From Reichenbachiella sp. 5M10 (lineage in GTDB: Bacteria > Bacteroidota > Bacteroidia > Cytophagales > Cyclobacteriaceae), in the NCBI RefSeq assembly GCF_002742335.1, contig NZ_MDGR01000007.1, positions 2,608,501-2,672,500 of the forward strand: a stretch of 64,000 nucleotides of DNA, written 5' to 3'. Within the stretch, counting starts at the first letter, position 1, and every line of letters starts with the position of its first letter. A program made the position numbers and the translations under genes. This document shows, piece by piece, positions 19,153 to 28,535 of this stretch. The notes under the pieces are model-generated. The model was not told where the DNA came from, did no database searches, and saw only the letters and a list, made by a program, of their open reading frames with translations.

Positions 19153-22100
19153 ATGAGGCTAAAGGACATATTATTCGGGATACTATTGTTTGTTGTTTTC
19201 GACAGTCATGCCGTCGAACCCTACGAGCCAAACATCGCTGACCCTATGCTCGAAGAGTGGCGTTTTGCATTTTTTCCTGAGCTCGACAATCAAGGCGTCC
19301 GCTGCATCGCCTCCATCACCGAAAAAAATCACTTCTGGTTCGGGTTAGACTCTAGCATTGTCCTCTATGATGGGTACGATTGGAAGTACTATACCGAAGA
19401 CAATGGTTTGGACAACAAGCCCGTCCAAAAGATATTCGTAGATAGAGACCAGCAGGTCTATGCGGCGACAGCCCACGGACTCTACCTCTTGGAAGACGAA
19501 AACTGGAAAAACGTCGCTCCGCTCAATGCCAAATCAGGAATCAAGTTTGAAACCATTCGCCAACTTCAAAGCGGCAACCTCGTCTGTGCGACCTCCCTCG
19601 GCGTACTATTCATCACCCCGGACCAAACCTATATGCTGACGACCAATACCAAAGCCAACAAACTAGAAGCCGACTATACGGACTTTCAAGTAGTCCTCCT
19701 CCCAGACAACCTTCTGTACAAGGGGCAGTTTGACAACATCTCGGACATATTCGAAGTATCGGAGGGAGAGCTATGGATCCCCATCACCTACGTGTTGGAA
19801 GACGAAATTGGAGACATCATGATGTTTACCGAATCAGAAATATTAGCCAACCACATCACCAGCTATGGTCTGTTCAGCAACTACTACAACCTGGATATCG
19901 GGTACGAACAAAACATCATGCGTGACTCACGAGACGACATTTGGATTGTCAACAAGTCCAATAAAATCCCTGCACTATGCTTCAAAAACAACAAATGGAA
20001 CAAGATCCCCTACGGCAAACTATTTGGAGATGATGAGTACTCAGAGAGCATCACCGAAACCGAAGACGGCAAAATATGGATCAGTGGAATCGGCAACCTT
20101 TACGCACTAGATCTCCACGGCAACTGGACCAAATACAGCTCAGAGAACTTCAAAATCCCCTACGGTCACATCGAACTCCACTCTGAGGACAACTCCAAAC
20201 TATGGATCTATGAGATGCAATCCTCCGTGTCACGTGTAGACCTCTCCTATGACAAATGGCTCACCTACCTCGGGCTCAACTACCAGTGTCGTCAAGACAA
20301 CGGCAGCACATGGTTCATTGATTTCGACGGCAATGCCATCGAGCAATCCGGAGACAACTGGCGCAAATACACGCACAAGGACGGACTCATCGATAATCCC
20401 GTGAGCCTCTACGCTGACTCCAAGGATCACGTTTGGGTCACGGGCAGTCACGAAGGAGTTGCAGCGACAGGATTCATCAAAAACGGCCATTGGAACAGGA
20501 TACGACTAGACTCTCTCTCCTGGGGGGTAGACTACCGTGCCATCTACGAATCCAACGACGGCTCGATCTGGCTGGGGGGAAGTTCGGATGTATACTTGGA
20601 TCGTGGGCAATCTGGAGGAGTAGCTCAAATCGTCAACCCCCAGAGTGACTACCGCAAGATCATCTACCACAAGGGCCGCACCAATGGTCTCAATCAACTC
20701 AACGCATACGGCATCACTCAATCCAAAAATGGAGACATCTGGATCGGCGGTACAGGACTGTGCTATTTCGACAAGGAATCATGGAACTACCTGGCCAATC
20801 CCAGTCTGAATGATTTCGTCAATGATGTCCACGGTGACGAAAACGGAACACTCTACGTCGGATCACGTCAGCATGGCCTCTATGTCTACAAAAACGATCA
20901 GTGGACCAACTATACCATCAGTGATGGACTCGTCAGCAACAACATCATCAGTCTCACCACCAGCCCCACAAAAGGAGAAATATGGTTGGCCACAGACAAA
21001 GACATCAGTTATTTCAACGGGCAAGTGTGGACCAACCACATCTTCCCAGATCACCTGACGCTCTCCTACGAGGGAGGCACGATCAAAAGCAACGATCTCA
21101 ACGAAATCTGGGTGAGCCGCTGCCTTCGCGAATGGAAACGGCGCGTATACACGGGCAGAGAACCTAGCGACCCCATCAAAAGCAAGTTCAATGCCTTTCG
21201 CTTCATCAAAGACAGCATCCCTCCCCAGTCCTCCATTGAGGTCTACTCGAAAACAGTCGACAACTCAGGCAACACCAGTATATTCTGGTCTGGACGACAT
21301 TTCTTCAACAAGGTCAGTGCCGAAAACTTAAGCTTTTCGTACCGCCTCAACGATCAACCTTGGTCCCAGTTTAGCAACCAAACCAACCATACCTTTTTAG
21401 GTTTGGTCAATGGCGACTATACCTTCGAGGTACGAGCCATGGATTCGGAAGGCAACATCGACCCCACTCCTGCACGCATTGACTTCACAGTCTCTCCTCC
21501 AGTATGGAAACAACTTTGGTTCATCCTGCTGATTGGTTCGCTGTTGATGGTGATCCTCTATTCGATGTATGTCATCTTCAAAAAGCAGCAGATCCTCGAA
21601 ACCTTAAACCTCTCCCTACAATCCACCAACCTCGAACTAGAAAGCAAAAACATCGAAGTACAAAAACAGAAAGATTCGCTCGAAGAAGCCGTACTTAAAA
21701 TCGAAGAACTCTCGCATGCAAAAGTAAAATTCTTCACCAACATCACACACGAGTTTCGTACGCCGTTGAGTTTGATCCTCGGCCCTATCGAAAAGCTATC
21801 CAAAGACACCCCCAAACAAGCAAGTCAGCACAATTTCTACAACCTCATCAAACAAAATGCACTGCGCCTTCAGAAGCTCATCAACCAATTGCTAGAAGTC
21901 CGACGCATCGAGGCAGGCAACTTGGACCTGACCTTAGCCGAAAACGACATTGTAGCCTTTGCCGCAGGAATCAAAGACCTGTTTACCAATCAAGCCATGG
22001 ACCGAGACATACATCTGCAGTTCCATTCGGATTTTGAGAAGCTGACGATATTTTTTGACCAAGACAAAATCGAGAAAATCCTATTCAACCTAATCTCCAA

Positions 22101-23334
22101 TGCTTTCAAGCATACCCCCAAAGACGGCTCGATCAAAGTACACATCCTTCAGGCCGAAAAATACTTGATGAAAGACAGCGATTTGGAGTTTATCCGAATA
22201 GTCGTCGAAGACAACGGGACGGGGCTGGACAGTGATGTCATTGATAAAATCTTTGAGCGTTTTGCAATCGGGCACAACGACGTGGAACCCAAGCAAGAAA
22301 ACAGTGGCATAGGTCTCTCTTACATCAAGGACCTCATCGAAGCACACAAGGGCAATATCAAAGTAGAGAGTGAAATGGGCAAAGGCACCAAATTCACCGT
22401 CTTCATCCCCGAAAACTTGCCAGGTCCCGCTACCAATGAGCACCTCAAGACAGAGAAAGATTTCGTCTCTAGCTTCACCCAACCACACCCCTCAGAGACC
22501 TATCGACTAGAGGATGAACTCAGTCTCAACAACGAGAACAGTACACCAAAAGACAAAGAAAAAGCGACTGTCCTTGTCGTGGAAGACAACAGAGACATGC
22601 TCCTCTTCATCAAGTCACTACTCGCACCCTTCTACAACATCCTCTCCGCCAACAACGGAGCACAGGGAGCTGAACTGATGGGACGCGAATACATCGATCT
22701 AGTCGTCAGTGACATCATGATGCCCAAAGTAGATGGCATCACACTGTGCGAAAAAATCAAGTCAGACTCGACGGTGAGTCATATCCCTGTCATCCTCTTG
22801 ACTGCCATGGCCATGGACAGCAAACGCATCGAAGGCTATGCCTCAGGTGCAGACTCCTACATCGTGAAGCCCTTTGATCCAGACCTCCTACTGACTCGTG
22901 TACAAAACCTGCTCGACTCACGTGAAAAACTCAAGACCAAATACGCTGAAAACCTCAACTTCAAACCCAAGGACATCAAAGTCACCTCGGTCGACGAAGA
23001 GTTTCTCCACAAGCTCTCTTCTCTGTTAGAGGAAAATGTGTCCGATGCGCAGTTTGACGTCAGCAAAATGTGTGAACTGGTCAACATGAGTCACATGCAC
23101 TTCATCCGAAAGGTCAAACAATTGACTGGCAAAAAACCCGTAGAATTGCTCAAATCCTTTAGATTGACGCGCGCCAAACAACTGCTCGCTCAAGACAAAA
23201 TCAATGTCTCCCAAGTAGGGTACATGGTCGGGTACGACTTGCCCAACTCCTTCACTAGGGCATTCAAAAACGAGTTTGGCATCTCTCCAACCCAATTTGT
23301 GCAAAATCCAGAAAGTGAAATCTCCAAAAAATAA
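19153..23334 (+). CDS. hybrid two-component system sensor/regulator (HTCS)
   Basis: Second one-protein sensor and AraC regulator, divergent from the uxa operon and probably its controller. Chosen start is ATG at 19153 (MRLKDILFGILLFVVF, a signal peptide); the longer frame begins with TTG at 19132. Periplasmic propeller repeats (LWIPI, IWIGG, IWLAT and similar) are followed by a Y_Y_Y-like domain (FSYRLNDQPWSQF), a membrane segment near residues 785-808, a coiled linker, HisKA with His in NITHEFRTP (about 864), HATPase (DNGTGLD, SGIGLSYIKDL), receiver with Asp in VSDIMMP (about 1186), and an AraC-type HTH (about 1280-1390). The first half has fewer perfect propeller motifs than the other HTCS in this window. 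The esterase gene follows after 4 bp. Confidence 0.95.
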   Translation: MRLKDILFGILLFVVFDSHAVEPYEPNIADPMLEEWRFAFFPELDNQGVRCIASITEKNHFWFGLDSSIVLYDGYDWKYYTEDNGLDNKPVQKIFVDRDQQVYAATAHGLYLLEDENWKNVAPLNAKSGIKFETIRQLQSGNLVCATSLGVLFITPDQTYMLTTNTKANKLEADYTDFQVVLLPDNLLYKGQFDNISDIFEVSEGELWIPITYVLEDEIGDIMMFTESEILANHITSYGLFSNYYNLDIGYEQNIMRDSRDDIWIVNKSNKIPALCFKNNKWNKIPYGKLFGDDEYSESITETEDGKIWISGIGNLYALDLHGNWTKYSSENFKIPYGHIELHSEDNSKLWIYEMQSSVSRVDLSYDKWLTYLGLNYQCRQDNGSTWFIDFDGNAIEQSGDNWRKYTHKDGLIDNPVSLYADSKDHVWVTGSHEGVAATGFIKNGHWNRIRLDSLSWGVDYRAIYESNDGSIWLGGSSDVYLDRGQSGGVAQIVNPQSDYRKIIYHKGRTNGLNQLNAYGITQSKNGDIWIGGTGLCYFDKESWNYLANPSLNDFVNDVHGDENGTLYVGSRQHGLYVYKNDQWTNYTISDGLVSNNIISLTTSPTKGEIWLATDKDISYFNGQVWTNHIFPDHLTLSYEGGTIKSNDLNEIWVSRCLREWKRRVYTGREPSDPIKSKFNAFRFIKDSIPPQSSIEVYSKTVDNSGNTSIFWSGRHFFNKVSAENLSFSYRLNDQPWSQFSNQTNHTFLGLVNGDYTFEVRAMDSEGNIDPTPARIDFTVSPPVWKQLWFILLIGSLLMVILYSMYVIFKKQQILETLNLSLQSTNLELESKNIEVQKQKDSLEEAVLKIEELSHAKVKFFTNITHEFRTPLSLILGPIEKLSKDTPKQASQHNFYNLIKQNALRLQKLINQLLEVRRIEAGNLDLTLAENDIVAFAAGIKDLFTNQAMDRDIHLQFHSDFEKLTIFFDQDKIEKILFNLISNAFKHTPKDGSIKVHILQAEKYLMKDSDLEFIRIVVEDNGTGLDSDVIDKIFERFAIGHNDVEPKQENSGIGLSYIKDLIEAHKGNIKVESEMGKGTKFTVFIPENLPGPATNEHLKTEKDFVSSFTQPHPSETYRLEDELSLNNENSTPKDKEKATVLVVEDNRDMLLFIKSLLAPFYNILSANNGAQGAELMGREYIDLVVSDIMMPKVDGITLCEKIKSDSTVSHIPVILLTAMAMDSKRIEGYASGADSYIVKPFDPDLLLTRVQNLLDSREKLKTKYAENLNFKPKDIKVTSVDEEFLHKLSSLLEENVSDAQFDVSKMCELVNMSHMHFIRKVKQLTGKKPVELLKSFRLTRAKQLLAQDKINVSQVGYMVGYDLPNSFTRAFKNEFGISPTQFVQNPESEISKK

Positions 23335-23338
23335 CACC

Positions 23339-24226
23339 ATGCGCACCAAGCTTCGATACTTCGCTTCACTCCTATTTTGTCTTATTTTTGCAAGCAGTAT
23401 GCAAGCGCAACAACACACCCTACTACTCTGGCCAGAGCAAATCCCAAACGAAAAAGAATCCAAACTGAAGGAAGAATCTGAATACACCGATACGCAAAGA
23501 ATTAAAAATGTACGCAACCCTAGCATCGAGGTGTACCTCCCGAGCCATGGAAATGCAACAGGTCAAGCTGTATTGATCTGCCCTGGCGGAGGCTATGGCA
23601 TCCTTGCTTATGACAAAGAAGGAACGGACTTTGCCAAATGGCTCAATGGCTATGGAATAGCAGGGATTGTCCTCAAATATCGCCTTCCCGAAGACGACTC
23701 CAACCTCACGCCTCACCTCTCTCCACTGATGGATGCCAAGCAAGGCATCACCCTAATTCGCACACATGCCCAAGCATGGAACATCGATCCAAACCAGGTG
23801 GGGATCATGGGTTTTTCGGCCGGAGGACACCTCGCCTCTACTTTGGGTACCCACTTTGACAAAGCGACACGTCCAGACTTCATGGCTCTAATCTATCCCG
23901 TCATCACCATGCAAAAAAACTATACCCATATGGGGTCCCGTACCAATCTCCTTGGCGAAATGCCCGACGCTGCTTTGATACAAGAGTACTCCAACGAGCA
24001 ACAAGTCTCAGCAGAAACCCCTCCGACCTTTCTAGTCCATAGCCAAGATGACACTGCTGTACCTGTAGAAAACAGCCTCCAAATGTATCAAGCACTACTC
24101 CAGCATCAAATCCCCACCGAAATGCACCTGTACCCAACTGGAGGCCATGGGTATGGTTTTGCACGTCAACACCCCCATCTCTCCAGTTGGACAGACCGAT
24201 TGATCGAGTGGCTCCAGCAGCTCTAA
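23339..24226 (+). CDS. secreted alpha/beta-hydrolase esterase
   Basis: Probable carbohydrate esterase that removes acetyl or similar groups from polysaccharides or oligomers. I start at ATG 23339 (MRTKLRYFASLLFCLIF), which gives a clear signal peptide ending SSMQAQ; the longer frame overlaps the HTCS stop. Catalytic features: oxyanion-hole motif CPGGGYG, nucleophile Ser in GFSAGGH, acid in HSQDDTAVP and His in GGHGYGF, matching the small secreted esterases often annotated acetylxylan-esterase-like or BD-FAE-like. Its 295 residues fit. It starts 4 bp after the HTCS stop, so the two are likely co-transcribed. In this setting a pectin acetyl-esterase role is plausible but not shown. Confidence 0.88.
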   Translation: MRTKLRYFASLLFCLIFASSMQAQQHTLLLWPEQIPNEKESKLKEESEYTDTQRIKNVRNPSIEVYLPSHGNATGQAVLICPGGGYGILAYDKEGTDFAKWLNGYGIAGIVLKYRLPEDDSNLTPHLSPLMDAKQGITLIRTHAQAWNIDPNQVGIMGFSAGGHLASTLGTHFDKATRPDFMALIYPVITMQKNYTHMGSRTNLLGEMPDAALIQEYSNEQQVSAETPPTFLVHSQDDTAVPVENSLQMYQALLQHQIPTEMHLYPTGGHGYGFARQHPHLSSWTDRLIEWLQQL

Positions 24227-24528
24227 GCGGCCGATCACCTATACGTCACAAACGAAGGGTCATCCTACATGCCTAGACACCCCTCAAAAAGGTAGCATCA
24301 TCATGACTCTCTCCTAAATCTCTACCCTGTACCCGATAGTACAATTCCCATGCACCCTCAATTCCAATTTCCTTGTCATTTTATTAAGTGTACATAATAC
24401 ACTTTTATATAATTTGCATATATTTGAATCGTACAAATGCCGAAAGTGATTTTGGCATGAGGAAGTCGTGCATAGACGTGCATCACTACTCGGCATGAAA
24501 AAATTATTAAGGACTAAATCAAATCAAA
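24227..24528. other. 302-bp intergenic region with palindromes upstream of the symporter
   Basis: No gene seen. It contains a perfect 7-bp inverted repeat AAGTGTA-n5-TACACTT at 24386-24404, a looser palindrome TGCCGAAA/TTTTGGCA at 24438-24457, and a 10-bp-spaced direct repeat CGTGCAT at 24467 and 24477. These lie 46-143 bp upstream of the symporter start and look like control sites. Confidence 0.5.
24386..24404. promoter_or_regulatory. candidate operator AAGTGTA-n5-TACACTT
   Basis: Perfect 7-bp inverted repeat with a 5-bp spacer in the leader of the symporter gene, in an AT-rich promoter-like stretch. The form fits a dimeric repressor such as a LacI or GntR type, but no such regulator is encoded in the window. 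Confidence 0.4.
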
Positions 24529-26397
24529 ATGGGATTTTCTACATTAGACTATGTTGTCTTTGGAATCTACTGTCTGGTCATCATCGGCTTAGGGCTATGG
24601 GTTTCTAAACCAAAAAAAGGGCAAGAAAAAACGGCCAACGAATACTTCCTCGCTGGCAACTCACTCACGTGGTGGGCCGTCGGTGCATCGCTCATTGCAG
24701 CAAACATCTCCGCCGAGCACTTCATCGCCATGTCTGGGTCGGGCTATGCCATCGGTCTCGCCATAGCCGCCTACGAATGGATCGCTGCAGTGACCCTCAT
24801 AGTGGTCGCCAAATACTTCCTACCGATTTTCCTCGAAAAGAAAATCTATACCATGCCACAGTTCATCAATCAGCGATTCAATCGATCGGTAAGCTCATTC
24901 TTTGCCATATTTTGGTTGTTGGTTTACGTATTTGTCAATCTCACCTCGGTCAGTTACCTCGGGGCACTAGCTCTAGAAAACATCATAGGCGTGCCCTTGA
25001 TCTATGGCATAGTAGGTCTATTGGTATTCTCAGGGGTTTATTCCATCTACGGAGGAATGTCCTCTGTCGCCTGGACGGATGTCATCCAAGTAGTTTTTCT
25101 AGTGATAGGAGGGCTCTTCACCACTTTCCTCGCTTTGGAAGCTGTAGGCGCAGGGAGCGTCATGGATGGCTTTGGAATCATCTATGAAAAAACCTCACAC
25201 CATTTTCATATGGTCATCGAGCGAGGCTCCTCCATGGTACCTGATGGATCTGGCGGGTTCAAAGACACATTCAACGACCTACCAGGGGTCGCTGTACTAT
25301 TTGGCGCGATGTGGCTAACCAACCTCGGTTACTGGGGATTCAACCAGTACATCATCCAAAAAGGATTGGCTGCCAAATCTATCAATGAAGCCAAAAAAGG
25401 CTTGATTTTCGCTGGGTATCTCAAAGTACTCGTACCGTTGCTAGTGGTGATTCCAGGAATCACGGCCTATGTACTCGTCAACCACTTCACTCCCGAAGAA
25501 CTCTCAGTGATCATCGGCAAACCCGTAGAGGCCATAGGCATCATCGGAAAATCCGACGAGGCCTATCCATGGTTACTCAAAAACTTCGTACCTACAGGCA
25601 TCAGAGGGTTGGCCTTCGCGGCGCTCGCTGCAGCGATCGTATCCTCGCTGGCATCAATGATCAACAGCACCTCCACCATCTTTACGATGGATATCTACAA
25701 AGAATTTTTCAACAAAGAGGCTTCCAACAAGACCTTGGTCCTAGTCGGCAGACTAGCTGCTGTGGTAGCCTTGGTCATAGCCATCTCAGTCGCACCGATG
25801 CTCAGCAACCTGGATCAAGTCTTCCAATACATCCAAGAGTACACGGGCTTCATCTACCCAGGCGTAGTAGTCGTTTTTGCCATGGGCTTGTTCTGGAAAC
25901 AAATGACTTCCAAAGCAGCACTCTGGACTACCATCCTGACGATTCCGATTGGTATCGTGATCAAACTGGCTCTACCCGAGATTCCGTTCATCATGCGTAT
26001 GGGATATGTATTCATGATCCTATGCACAATAGCCTCGGTCATCAGCTTCTTGGACAAAGGTGTAAAAATACAGTCTCCAAGCGCTGATCCTGATGTCAAA
26101 AAACTCTCTATGAAAAGTGCCTACATCCTCATGATACTCGGCGCACTGTGTCTACTTATTGGTGCGGTATTCAGCGTATCGATGAGTCATCTCGGGGTAG
26201 AATCCATCCTCATGCTTGGTGTACTACTCCTCATGCTAGGTATCATCTTTTACACCAACTTCAAGATTGATATCGAAGACCCCAAGGCATTGAAACTTGA
26301 AAACCCCAAAACGCTCTTTGACACGAGTGTCGGATTCAATGTAGGTGCCCTAGGTATCCTAATCATTGTGGCCTTTCTATATGGCATATTTTGGTAA
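24529..26397 (+). CDS. sodium:solute symporter (SSS/SLC5 family)
   Basis: Inner-membrane sodium-coupled sugar (or sugar-acid) importer related to vSGLT and other SLC5 carriers. About 14-15 membrane segments in 622 residues. Family motifs: an N-terminal LDYVVFGIYCLVIIGLGLW; NEYFLAGNSLTWWAVGASLIAANISAEHFIAMSGSGYA, in which the AANISAEHFIG-like stretch is the SGLT signature region; YGGMSSVAWTDVIQ; and RGLAFAALAAAIVSSLASMINSTSTIFTMDIY, which contains the sodium-site Ser/Thr segment. It is followed 27 bp later by an aldose 1-epimerase, a usual partner for sugar symporters. The sugar is not identifiable by sequence alone. Confidence 0.93.
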   Translation: MGFSTLDYVVFGIYCLVIIGLGLWVSKPKKGQEKTANEYFLAGNSLTWWAVGASLIAANISAEHFIAMSGSGYAIGLAIAAYEWIAAVTLIVVAKYFLPIFLEKKIYTMPQFINQRFNRSVSSFFAIFWLLVYVFVNLTSVSYLGALALENIIGVPLIYGIVGLLVFSGVYSIYGGMSSVAWTDVIQVVFLVIGGLFTTFLALEAVGAGSVMDGFGIIYEKTSHHFHMVIERGSSMVPDGSGGFKDTFNDLPGVAVLFGAMWLTNLGYWGFNQYIIQKGLAAKSINEAKKGLIFAGYLKVLVPLLVVIPGITAYVLVNHFTPEELSVIIGKPVEAIGIIGKSDEAYPWLLKNFVPTGIRGLAFAALAAAIVSSLASMINSTSTIFTMDIYKEFFNKEASNKTLVLVGRLAAVVALVIAISVAPMLSNLDQVFQYIQEYTGFIYPGVVVVFAMGLFWKQMTSKAALWTTILTIPIGIVIKLALPEIPFIMRMGYVFMILCTIASVISFLDKGVKIQSPSADPDVKKLSMKSAYILMILGALCLLIGAVFSVSMSHLGVESILMLGVLLLMLGIIFYTNFKIDIEDPKALKLENPKTLFDTSVGFNVGALGILIIVAFLYGIFW

Positions 26398-26424
26398 TAC
26401 CTTTATACAGACTAAAACAACTAT

Positions 26425-27570
26425 ATGATGAAAAACATAATCACAGCGTGCCTCATCTCCCTCTGCTGGTGGGGATGCTCCAGCACCAAACAAGAAACCG
26501 CTTCACAACTGTCCGTATCTAAAGAAGAATACGGCACACTATCCGACGGTCGAAAAGCTCTGCTATACACCCTCCAAAACAGCAAAGGGACAAGTATGCA
26601 AGTGACCAACTATGGCGGTATCATCACTTCACTCTCTGTCATTGACAAGAACGGAGAGTTCGAAGACATTGTCTTGGGTTTTGACCATTTCGAGAGCTAC
26701 CTCAACAACTCTCCCTTCTTCGGTGCACTCATTGGGCGCTACGGCAACCGAATCGGAGATGCTAAATTTTCATTAGACGATACGGAATACACTTTATCCG
26801 CCAATGACGGAAAAAACCACCTTCACGGAGGGCTCAAAGGTTTTGACCAAAAAGTATGGTACTCAGAAAGCTTCGAAACCGAAGACGGTATAGGCGTACT
26901 ACTCAAGCGCATGAGTCTCGACGGAGAAGAAGGCTATCCTGGCGATCTCCAGTGTGAAGTCACCTACACCCTCACCAATGCGAACCAGCTCATACTAGAG
27001 TACAAGGCTACTACCAACAAAAAGACCGTCGTGAATTTGACGAACCATTCGTACTTCAACCTCTCCGGCAACCCTACCACTACGGTACTCGATCATCAAC
27101 TAGAGTTGCCTGCTTCGAAGTTCGTGCCGGTCAACGAGACACTCATCCCTACGGGTGAACTGACATCAGTAGCCGGTACTCCATTCGACTTCCAAAAACT
27201 CACCGCTATCGGTCAAGGGATCAACGACGAGCATCCACAAATCCGATACGGTGGAGGCTATGACCACTGCTGGGTCTACACAGACACAACCAAAGCCCTC
27301 AAATATGGAGGGATGGTCTACGAAGCTACAAGTGGTCGTGTACTCAAAATCCATACAACAGAACCAGGTGTGCAATTCTATAGTGGCAACTTCCTAGATG
27401 GCACCTTGACGGGCAAAGGCAACATCAAATACAACCAACGGAGTGGGCTGTGCTTGGAAACTCAACATTTCCCCGACTCTCCAAACCAAAGCCAGTTCCC
27501 TACCACAGTACTCGAGCCAGGGCAAGAATACTACACGAAAACCGTCTACGAGTTTTCCATCAAAGAATAA
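26425..27570 (+). CDS. aldose 1-epimerase (mutarotase), lipoprotein
   Basis: Interconverts alpha and beta anomers of aldoses (galactose-mutarotase family). The signal peptide ends in the lipobox WWGC near residue 17, so it acts in the periplasm or at the surface, presenting the right anomer to the symporter upstream. Family motifs: VTNYGGIITSL, VLGFDHFESYL, GRYGNRIGDAKFSLD, the substrate-binding NDGKNHLHGG (His near residue 134), NLTNHSYFNLSG (His near 210) and YDHCWVY, plus the C-terminal Glu in SGLCLETQHFPDSPN. The length of 381 residues is typical of Bacteroidota GalM lipoproteins. Start could be the second Met. Confidence 0.93.
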   Translation: MMKNIITACLISLCWWGCSSTKQETASQLSVSKEEYGTLSDGRKALLYTLQNSKGTSMQVTNYGGIITSLSVIDKNGEFEDIVLGFDHFESYLNNSPFFGALIGRYGNRIGDAKFSLDDTEYTLSANDGKNHLHGGLKGFDQKVWYSESFETEDGIGVLLKRMSLDGEEGYPGDLQCEVTYTLTNANQLILEYKATTNKKTVVNLTNHSYFNLSGNPTTTVLDHQLELPASKFVPVNETLIPTGELTSVAGTPFDFQKLTAIGQGINDEHPQIRYGGGYDHCWVYTDTTKALKYGGMVYEATSGRVLKIHTTEPGVQFYSGNFLDGTLTGKGNIKYNQRSGLCLETQHFPDSPNQSQFPTTVLEPGQEYYTKTVYEFSIKE

Positions 27571-27583
27571 AACACTGCACCAT

Positions 27584-27629
27584 CAAAACAAGAAAAGGCT
27601 GTCTCTAGAGACAGCCTTTTCTTGTTTTG
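27584..27629. terminator. bidirectional terminator: perfect 46-bp palindrome
   Basis: A 23-bp arm (27584-27606, beginning CAAAACAAGAAAAGG and ending CTGTCTCT) is followed at once by its exact reverse complement (27607-27629). A GC-rich core flanked by A and T runs on both sides makes it work in both directions. It lies between the convergent epimerase and fumarylacetoacetase-fold genes. Confidence 0.85.
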
Positions 27630-27650
27630 TACTACGGGAGCTACTGCTCA

Positions 27651-28262
27651 TTACTTGACGTCAAACACTAGGAGGCTCTCTCCCTCTAGCGTGGCAGTCA
27701 GTTGATCTCCTGCCTTGACAGCTCCTACACCGTGTGCAGGTGTGCCTGATAGGATGATATCCCCAGGGTTGAGCGTCATAAACTGCGACACATATGCAAT
27801 GATCTCAGGCAGCTTGTATACCATGAGCGACGAATGACCAGTTTGTACACGCTCGCCGTTGAGATCCAATGCGAAATTGATCTCATCAATCTCCTTGAAT
27901 TGTGACAAAGGCAAAAACTCCGATATTGGAGTCGCTCCATCAAAGCCTTTGGCCAAAGCCCATGGGCCTTTGCCTTCACGGCTCTGTGAGAGCACGTCCT
28001 TGGCCGTAAAGTCAATCGAAACTGCTACTGCATCGACATATTCCAAAGCCGCTGCTTCACTGATATTCTTGCCTTGTTTGGATATCTTGAATGCCAGCTC
28101 CACTTCGTAAGCCACATTCTCAGACACCGCAGGAATCTCAAAAGGAGCATTTCCAGTCAATAGGGTCGTTTCAGGTTTGGTAAAGATGATCGGTTGCCAC
28201 TTTGGCGAAGGCATTTCTTCTACACTGTTCACGTAGTTTTTGCCGATTCCAATTATAATCAT
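27651..28262 (-). CDS. fumarylacetoacetate hydrolase-family protein
   Basis: Metal-dependent enzyme of the FAH fold (acylpyruvase, oxaloacetate decarboxylase and related). I start at ATG 28262 (MIIIGIGKNYVNSVEEM), which gives the normal 203-residue small form; the longer frame adds 12 unconserved residues. Motifs: the N-terminal GIGKNYVNS (usual CVGRNYxxH-like loop), metal ligands in YEVELAFKI (E-x-E) and the Asp in SIDFTAKDV, then QSREGKGPWALAKGFDGATPIS and LNPGDIILSGTPAHGVGAVKAGD. The usual catalytic His of the YxxH loop is not evident (NYVNS). Convergent with the epimerase. No pathway link to galacturonate is evident; it may be a housekeeping acylpyruvase. Confidence 0.9.
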   Translation of the reverse strand: MIIIGIGKNYVNSVEEMPSPKWQPIIFTKPETTLLTGNAPFEIPAVSENVAYEVELAFKISKQGKNISEAAALEYVDAVAVSIDFTAKDVLSQSREGKGPWALAKGFDGATPISEFLPLSQFKEIDEINFALDLNGERVQTGHSSLMVYKLPEIIAYVSQFMTLNPGDIILSGTPAHGVGAVKAGDQLTATLEGESLLVFDVK

Positions 28263-28535
28263 AGTCTTGTCTGTTTTTCTGTCGCAAAAATAGTCCACTA
28301 TCCCACTCCTGCAATCACAGTGTCAAAATTGACGCTATTTTTAACCCAGAACAGGCAAGTGAACATGAAATTCTTTGGTTCACTCACATCAATCCAACAA
28401 AATTCAAAAATCAGGGATCGCCCAAGGTTTCAATACTTTTTTCATTCTCTCCCAGACCTGACATTGATGCGGTACCGCCTCTCAAAGAATGAAACAGCTG
28501 CAGCTCGTTGATAAATTTGTCCCATTGAGAAACCC

